Of a stretch of DNA of 64,000 nucleotides, positions 58,106 through 64,000 are shown piece after piece. Source of the stretch: Phoenix dactylifera (Eukaryota > Streptophyta > Magnoliopsida > Arecales > Arecaceae); assembly GCF_009389715.1 (NCBI RefSeq), contig NC_052392.1, positions 33,900,125-33,964,124 of the forward strand. Direction: 5' to 3'. Each line of letters starts with the position of its first letter. Position 1 is the first letter of the stretch. Both the position numbers and the translations under genes were made by a program. The notes beneath the pieces are model-generated. The model was not told where the DNA came from. It worked only from the letters and a program-made list of their open reading frames with translations, and ran no database searches.

Positions 58106-58639
58106 TGCTTTTAATATTTTTTTAAATAGGGTTAATTGATTTGCCTAGTTTGGCAGTCTAAGGCGAAAGAAGTAGATCTTGCATACCTTATTGTTTTCAA
58201 ATTATCATATTTTTTATGCATATGATATTGCCAATAAAGAAGTCATTTTTTAAAAAAAAATTATGGATCGAGATATGTGTTATGAAAATCATGCTTTATT
58301 ATGAAAAATAGTTTTATAAATATTTTAATAAAAATAGCTTTGTTTATGAAATATCAATATGATCATGCTATTTAGTATTTTTTTATCTTTTTGTGAAATG
58401 CTATTTAATAAAAAAAGATATAAGTGTTCTAAAAGCTCCCAAATAGCTATATATGATCTCATTGAAAAAATCGATACTCAGAGCTAGCATCCATACGAAC
58501 ACAGGCCCTGCTAGCGGGTAAAAAGTTGACATACGAAATATGAATCTATGTTGATTACGAAAACGGGCCTGTCATGGGTATAAAGTGATAGTAGCACAAA
58601 TATCTATGAGTAATATTTTGAACTACGATATAGTTAAAT

Positions 58640-58935
58640 GACAGAGGGATAATTTAAGAATCGATTTTTTGCATGTATACATTACTTAATATATCAAATT
58701 ACAAGAATACCCTTGTAAAATTACTATTGTATATATATCCTTTTTTTGCATATATACCCATACCGTCTAATGTCGTTAAAAAATAAACTTCTTAAAACTA
58801 AAATGATTGAAATACCCTTATAGGTAGATATGCAAAAAAAAGTTATAAGAATATATATGCAAATAGAAACTTTACGAGGGTATTAATATAATTTCCATAT
58901 TTCAAAGGGTATATATTCAAAAATTTTATAAAAAA
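58640..58935. repeat. foldback element, copy 1
   Basis: A palindromic AT-rich unit whose two arms (GGGTATTAATATAA-type and TGCATATATACCC-type wording) are complementary around a centre containing CGTCTAATGTCGTTAAAAAA. It is the reverse complement of the copy at about 59400-59715. Confidence 0.65.
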
Positions 58936-59399
58936 AGATTAAAACTCGGCTGGAACTTGCTAAGTCTTTTATGATTCGATTTTATCGACAAGTCAAAAAA
59001 AATTGAGCCACATTGTCAATTTTTTTCTTAAAATCATAACTCGGTCAAGTTAGAATATTAGGTGATCATTTTGGTAATGCTATTCTCCATTTGATTTTGA
59101 TATAATTATCATTATTAAATCAATGACATCTATATATTCTTCATTATTTTTTTAAAATATTAAAGCATATCAAATTTAAATTAATTATAGATGCTTAGAT
59201 TAATAAAATATTTTTTAGTGATTTGTAAATGTTGAATTGTCGTTTGTTTTTTAGGCGAGAATTTTGCAAAAGCAATATGATTCATTCTATATGAACATGA
59301 GATCATGTGACATGATAATATTAATCTCTTTAGCTACTTTTTTTATTAAGAACTACTGAATTATCTTTACTGAATTTTGATCATTTTTTGTTAGATTTT

Positions 59400-59715
59400 T
59401 GTAAGTGTATACCGTCCTAATTATGCGTATTTGCATGAATATTCTTGTAGAATTGCTATTTGCATATGTATTCTTATAAAGTTTTTTTCTTATGTACCTG
59501 CAAGGATATTTTTGGTCATTTCAAATTTAAATCGTTTATTTTTTAACGACGTTAGATGGTATAAGCATATATATAAAAAAGGAAGAAAAAAGGGTATACA
59601 TACAAAATAAATATTTTATAAGGGTATTAATGCAAATAGCAATTTTACGAGTGTATTCATACAATTTTGTATATTTTGGAGGGTATACATGCAAAAAATA
59701 CTTTATGAATTTATT
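59400..59715. repeat. foldback element, copy 2 (opposite orientation)
   Basis: Centre TTTTTTAACGACGTTAGATGG, one word longer than copy 1's and in reverse sense. Arms carry GCTATTTGCATATGTATTC and its complement-like AATGCAAATAGCAATTT, so the unit can fold back on itself as well as pair with copy 1. Confidence 0.65.
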
Positions 59716-60575
59716 CTTGGAACCATGTTGATGAAATATGAATGATTTATGCTTGCATAATTGACTTTATAACTTGTTTTAATATATTGTCCTATGAAAT
59801 ACTTTATTTTATAATATCTGTTATTTTTCTTAAATGATGATATGTAAAAACTTATGTTTGATCCGGTAAGGTAGAGTAAGATTAATTATTGAACCATATC
59901 AATCATATATCTCTATTTTTAGTTTTCTCTCTCTGAACAAATAGGATCAATAGGGATGAAAGATGATTCAAGCTTGAAATTTGTGTTAGCAAGCTTGACA
60001 ATTTATATAGCAAAATTCTATTTCTTCAATCGATTATTAATTTGTAGCTTAATAATTTTTTAAATTTTGAGAATTTTAAGTTTGGTATTTTTGTTTGAAC
60101 TTAGATGCTTTGAATTAATATTAGTTGATAGATAATAAAACTAGATTTTTATTTATTATATTTTATTTGAAATAAATTTGGAAGTTAAATTAAATTTAAA
60201 AGTTAATTGAAATGTTATTGTTGGTCGTACTATGGCCGTTTTATGACTTGAATTTAAAGTGTGATATTTTATAATATTAGAGCAACAGGTCAATCATGGA
60301 CAAAATTTAAAATTTAACACTAGATATTTGGCTTTTTTAGTTAGGTTCCGTATAGTTGAATAAGAATTGATAGATATTTTTAACCTTTTTTGGTACCCAG
60401 CTCGCACAGAGTCCTCGGACCAAACACGTAATTGACGAAAGAGACGAAGGAGGCGAAAGTAGACGAGGAAAACGCCAGCGCCCAATCGCCTCTCTCCGGG
60501 CGTCTTTGCTTCCTCTTGTCGTTTCTTTTCTTTTCCCACCTCGCCCCGGAGTGAGCCGAGAGTACCAGCGGAAGG
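59716..60575. other. intergenic upstream of the BSL gene
   Basis: AT-rich until about 60390, then increasingly GC-rich toward the start codon. The last 200 bases must contain the 5' UTR. No element was recognised. Confidence 0.4.
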
Positions 60576-61570
60576 ATGGGTTCGAGGACGCGGCTGGTCC
60601 CGGCCCCGAGCTACCGGCCGGTGGAGGCGAGCTGGGAAGCCGCCGGGGACGCCCCGGGGCCCCGCTACGCCCACACCCTCACCGCCGTGCCCGCCACCGG
60701 CTCCCACGGCCCCCGCCTCATCCTCTTCGGTGGCGGCACCGCCATCGAGGGCTCCCCCTGCGGCCCCGGCATCAGTTCCTCTCTTTCTCTCTCTCCAGTC
60801 TTTGTCTTGTTTCCATGGGAGTTCGGTTGGGATTTTCTCTAACATGTCTGAAAATTTGTTGTTTTGATGGGAAGGGTTGGCGGGAGTGACGAATTGGGTT
60901 CATTCTTTTGATGTTCGGACGAGGAAGTGGACCAGGCATTGCTGCTCCACCATTTCTCTGCTCTCCTTTTAGTTTTTAGCCATGTTTTTAAAGTTTTTTC
61001 GTAGTCTCTTGACTTTTGAGTCAAATTTAGGATTTGTTATTTGGTAGGGTGAGTTGAGTGACATTTTATAAATTTGGTCAGGGCTCAACCGGCCGGACAG
61101 CCGCCGTCACCTCGGGCTGCGCATGCCGCAGCAGCGGTTGGCACCATGGTGGTTTTCCAGGTGATGAGAATTTCTTCCCGGATTATGTGTCTTTTTTGTG
61201 TTTTTGTAGTTGCTTTCCATCTTTGCTTTTCTTTTTTTTTCCTCTCCTGTGTCTTTTTAGATGAATTACGAATTGTATGATGATATCTTGGTAGGGCGGC
61301 ATAGGACCTGCAGGGCACTCCTCTGATGATCTTTATGTACTTGACCTGACAAACGACAAGTTCAAATGGCACAGGTCAGAGCATTGCGTATTTACTTGAA
61401 TTTTTCTCTTTTCGTGATCTATAATTTGGATGCTGATGGTTGTTAATCATTGTTATTGGCATTGTTCTTCTATAGAGTTGTGGTGCAAGGGCCTGGTCCA
61501 GGGCCTCGTTATGGGCATGTCATGGACTTAGTCGCGCATCGCTATCTAGTTATAGTGAGCGGATATGATG
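60576..61570 (+). CDS. BSL1-type Kelch-repeat Ser/Thr phosphatase, 5' part (five exons, truncated by window)
   Basis: Exons 60576-60774, 60875-60935, 61082-61160, 61295-61374 and 61476-61570, in one frame with phases that join correctly. Only the N-terminal Kelch propeller lies here; the PP1-like phosphatase domain expected at the C-terminus lies beyond the right edge. Signatures: APGPRYAHTLTAV, SHGPRLILFGG, SPRAAHAAAAVGTMVVFQGG, DDLYVLDLTNDKFKWHR and GPGPRYGHVMDLVAHRYLV, with the MGS N-terminus typical of BSL1 instead of the longer BSL2/3 form. Arabidopsis BSU1/BSL phosphatases act in brassinosteroid signalling. Intron 2 (60936-61081) starts with GC instead of GT; AG/GCATTG is the only cut I found that restores the conserved TRKWTR...QPAG join. 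The intron after exon 5 runs past the end of the window. Confidence 0.88.
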
Positions 61571-62330
61571 GTGAGTTTATGCTCTTGGACATTAATGAAT
61601 GCTTATGTTATGAGTTCAGTCAGGGAATTCATTCATATTAGCAAATGTTTGATTGGAATCATAAGGAATTTCTTTCTCTTTGAACCAAAAATGATTTTAA
61701 AGTGACCAGAAAATGACTATTCGTAAATCGCAAACTAGCACCATATGCCCTATTGATCAATAAAAGTGTAAATCTTCAAGTGTTAACACTCCACAAAATA
61801 TGCTCTTCTAAACCTTCATAAATTGTTTTTTAGATGCCATTGTACTTACAAACTTGACTGAAAATTCTTTATCATGTCAACTGTACATCAAGAATTTAAA
61901 TGCCCGTTGCATGGGATTTTCTGCTTAGTGGCTGGAGTAGGCACATGCCATCCCATTCCATGTAGCCCCTTGTTGAAAAAGATAGAGAATATAATCCTTG
62001 TGTGGTCAAAAATATTAAAAAACATATAATACGTAACATGAGGTGCGGTTGCTAGTGCAGCATGGACAAGCATGGGCTGGCACTTGAGATCTTTTTGTAC
62101 ATTCGAGTGCTTTATAGATTGGATTTTAACTTGAAGTCAGTTCTTGTGGAATTGTGCCAGATTATTACCTAAGGTGACATGAGGTGAGTAAGCAGTCTGC
62201 TGTGAATCTTGGAAGATAATTATCTGAAGGAGAAATCTTTCATAATGCTTGCATAATCTTAAGCTCATACAAGGTAAGCAAGGAGGAACCATCCAGAATT
62301 TCTCTTAGGGATGGGAACAAGGGGAGGGCT

Positions 62331-62360
62331 TGTGTGTGTGTGTGTGCGCGCGCGTGTGCG
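62331..62360. repeat. alternating purine-pyrimidine tract (TG)n(CG)n
   Basis: Thirty bases of TG repeats running into CG repeats, then TGTGCG, within BSL intron 5. Such tracts can adopt Z-DNA under negative supercoiling. Confidence 0.9.
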
Positions 62361-63531
62361 GTAGTGTAACCATTGGTCTAAATTTTGTGGCATCTTATCC
62401 TTTCCCCCACCAAGATCTTGGCCTTAGAGGTCTCGTAAGCATAGGCACTAACTCCCTAGAATCTAGGCACGATTGTCCTTGTGTAAGATGTTCTAGAAAT
62501 ATAACTTTTATTTTCGTATAATCTTGGCACCATGCATGGTCACGTCACTAAAATCATGGTGCGACAACAATTTAATAAACAAAAAAGTCGCATAGAAATT
62601 TGTGGGTTCCTGCCATCCAGCCTACTATATTCTATGCTATAAGAATTCCCTATTCATCTAATTCTTATTTCTACTAATATGATACAAAAAGAAAAAATGT
62701 GTTAAGAAAAGATGTAGTGTAACTTAGGATCCCATGTCTCTGTCCTTGCTCTCTAATCTGAGTGGCAAGTTCTGTGATCCAATTCTTGGTTCTTCCATCC
62801 TTCTATTTCTATCTATGCTCGTCTACTAATCTATATTACCAATTGTTTAATCCTAGCTATTGGGATGTTGAAAGCAAGGTGCCTAAATTGGTGATTGGAG
62901 TTCTGAGATCACCTTCCAAGATACAATAACTTAAAGCTAAGTAAATGCTCAAGCTCTTATCGTGCATTCTTCCTCTTATTTGTTTTAAACTATGTCATAA
63001 TGATTTTCTTCTTTGAGGAAGAAGCCTGGAAGTTATTAACAATAATTTTATTTTAAAATATAAATATGTTATATATATAAATCTAAATTACTGAATGGAT
63101 TATGCACATTGTGTAACCTAGTTTATTAATTGATTATCTTTATAGGGGTAAATCATAGGTAAACAATTGAATATGTTTTTCTTTTTCTTTTCCTTTTTTC
63201 AAAACACATGATTGTAGGATGCATGTTCTTATATGTAGTATATTTTTTCTCAGTCTCATTTATTTATTTTATATTTTTGATTCCACTCTCTAATTTTTAT
63301 TTTGGTTGTCAGAGCATTTTTGGCAGGTAATTGCCCAAAATTAAATTACAATGCATCTTATTTGTATTCGGGACCATAATGGATAAATTATTATAGTTAG
63401 AATTTGTATTTTTAATAAATAAAATTGTTGGCCTCCTTAAAAAAAAATTCCTGGTTCCATCCTTAATTTCTTCAAACTTGGGGAACAATTTGGATAAGGG
63501 AGGAAGACAGGTTTGATATGGAGAACCATGT

Positions 63532-63735
63532 TGGAGTACCAAGGTTCGCCGTACCAGTACCGAACCCCGTACCGGTGCCGCACTAGGATAGGCATACCGA
63601 GTGTTGGTACGGTACGGTATGCGGTACGCCAGACGTACCGACATTGGCGTACCGATACCGGTACCCATCGGTACGGGTACGGTACGCCCGGTACCGACTG
63701 GTACCGACCGGTACAGCATACCATGTGTTGGACTA
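63532..63735 (-). repeat. GTACC-rich dispersed repeat, locus 5
   Basis: The densest copy, with many GGTACCG/CGGTACC words. It is inverted relative to loci 1-4: CCAAGGTTCGCCGTACC at its left is the complement of the CGAACCTTGG end elsewhere, and GCATACCATG at its right corresponds to the GGTATGC start. It lies in BSL intron 5. Confidence 0.7.
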
Positions 63736-64000
63736 TGATGGTAATCTAATAAATCCACTAGAAACACTTTTCTAATGCCAAGAGTTCTGTGGAACTGTTT
63801 AATATTGAGGTCATAATTTGTATTAATAGGAGATAACATAGTTATCTTTAGATGACTTAAGCTTATTAACATTGTTTGCATCACCTACTTGAAGCATATC
63901 AACTATATTACACCAAATCCTTAAACAGCTGGAAGAATTATATTGTAACACATGCACAAGTATGGTTGGTGATTGAAAATATGGTCACAATTGTAAGAAT

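Larger units (their letters stand above)
61571..64000. other. BSL intron 5 (incomplete)
   Basis: At least 2.4 kb after the GTGAGT donor. I looked for the next Kelch exon (a GKR...DAWALDT-like motif) and did not see it. It contains a (TG)n(CG)n tract and GTACC-repeat locus 5; the rest is unassigned. Confidence 0.6.

Noticed and set aside
1..64000. tRNA genes, suggested by repeated TGGTATCAGAGC words
   Set aside because: All such words are primer-binding sites next to LTRs; no cloverleaf with A and B boxes was seen.

Overview
The window is nuclear DNA of a flowering plant. The protein families present, a steep 5'-to-3' GC drop in several genes (the first exons of the P450, BSL and small-protein genes are very GC-rich, later exons AT-rich), long repeat-filled introns and the abundance of Ty1/copia elements all fit a commelinid monocot. 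A palm is my best guess, but that is inference and not proven by the sequence.

Layout. 13-2482 (+): the last ten coding exons of an ERD6-like monosaccharide transporter, cut by the left edge. 4060-33259 (+): a second, complete ERD6-like transporter of 18 coding exons (471 aa), a tandem paralogue with the same exon phases. Its intron 2 holds a small LTR element with a tandem LTR-internal-LTR-internal arrangement (element D). Its intron 8, about 19.9 kb, holds an orphan LTR, a complete copia element on + (A, 14050-20738) and an older copia element on - (B, 20974-31295) that was itself interrupted by a younger Tork/Tnt1-like copia element on - (C, 25089-30700). The host reading frame survives intact across all of this.

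33260-42363 is intergenic apart from a small conserved plant gene (37870-38307, +). It carries a LINE-type RNase H relic and inverted and direct repeats. 42364-54218 (+) is a four-exon CYP72-clan cytochrome P450 (503 aa), with a long MITE in intron 3. 55866-56477 (+) is a single-exon DMP (DUF679) membrane protein. 60576-61570 (+) is the 5' end (five exons) of a BSL1-type Kelch-repeat phosphatase, running off the right edge; one of its introns appears to be of the GC-AG class.

The genes do not form a pathway. A P450 related to the CYP721/CYP734/CYP709 group and a BSL phosphatase both belong to families with members linked to brassinosteroid metabolism or signalling, but plant gene order rarely implies shared function.

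The least explained structures are: a dispersed family of about 200 bp rich in self-complementary GTACCG/GGTACC motifs, seen at five loci; an array of eight copies of the palindrome GAGTCGACTC upstream of the TATA box in the LTRs of element C; and a pair of foldback elements in opposite orientation at 58.6-59.7 kb. No CRISPR, rRNA or tRNA gene was recognised. Exon boundaries were assigned by eye from splice signals, reading frame and family conservation; there is no transcript evidence.
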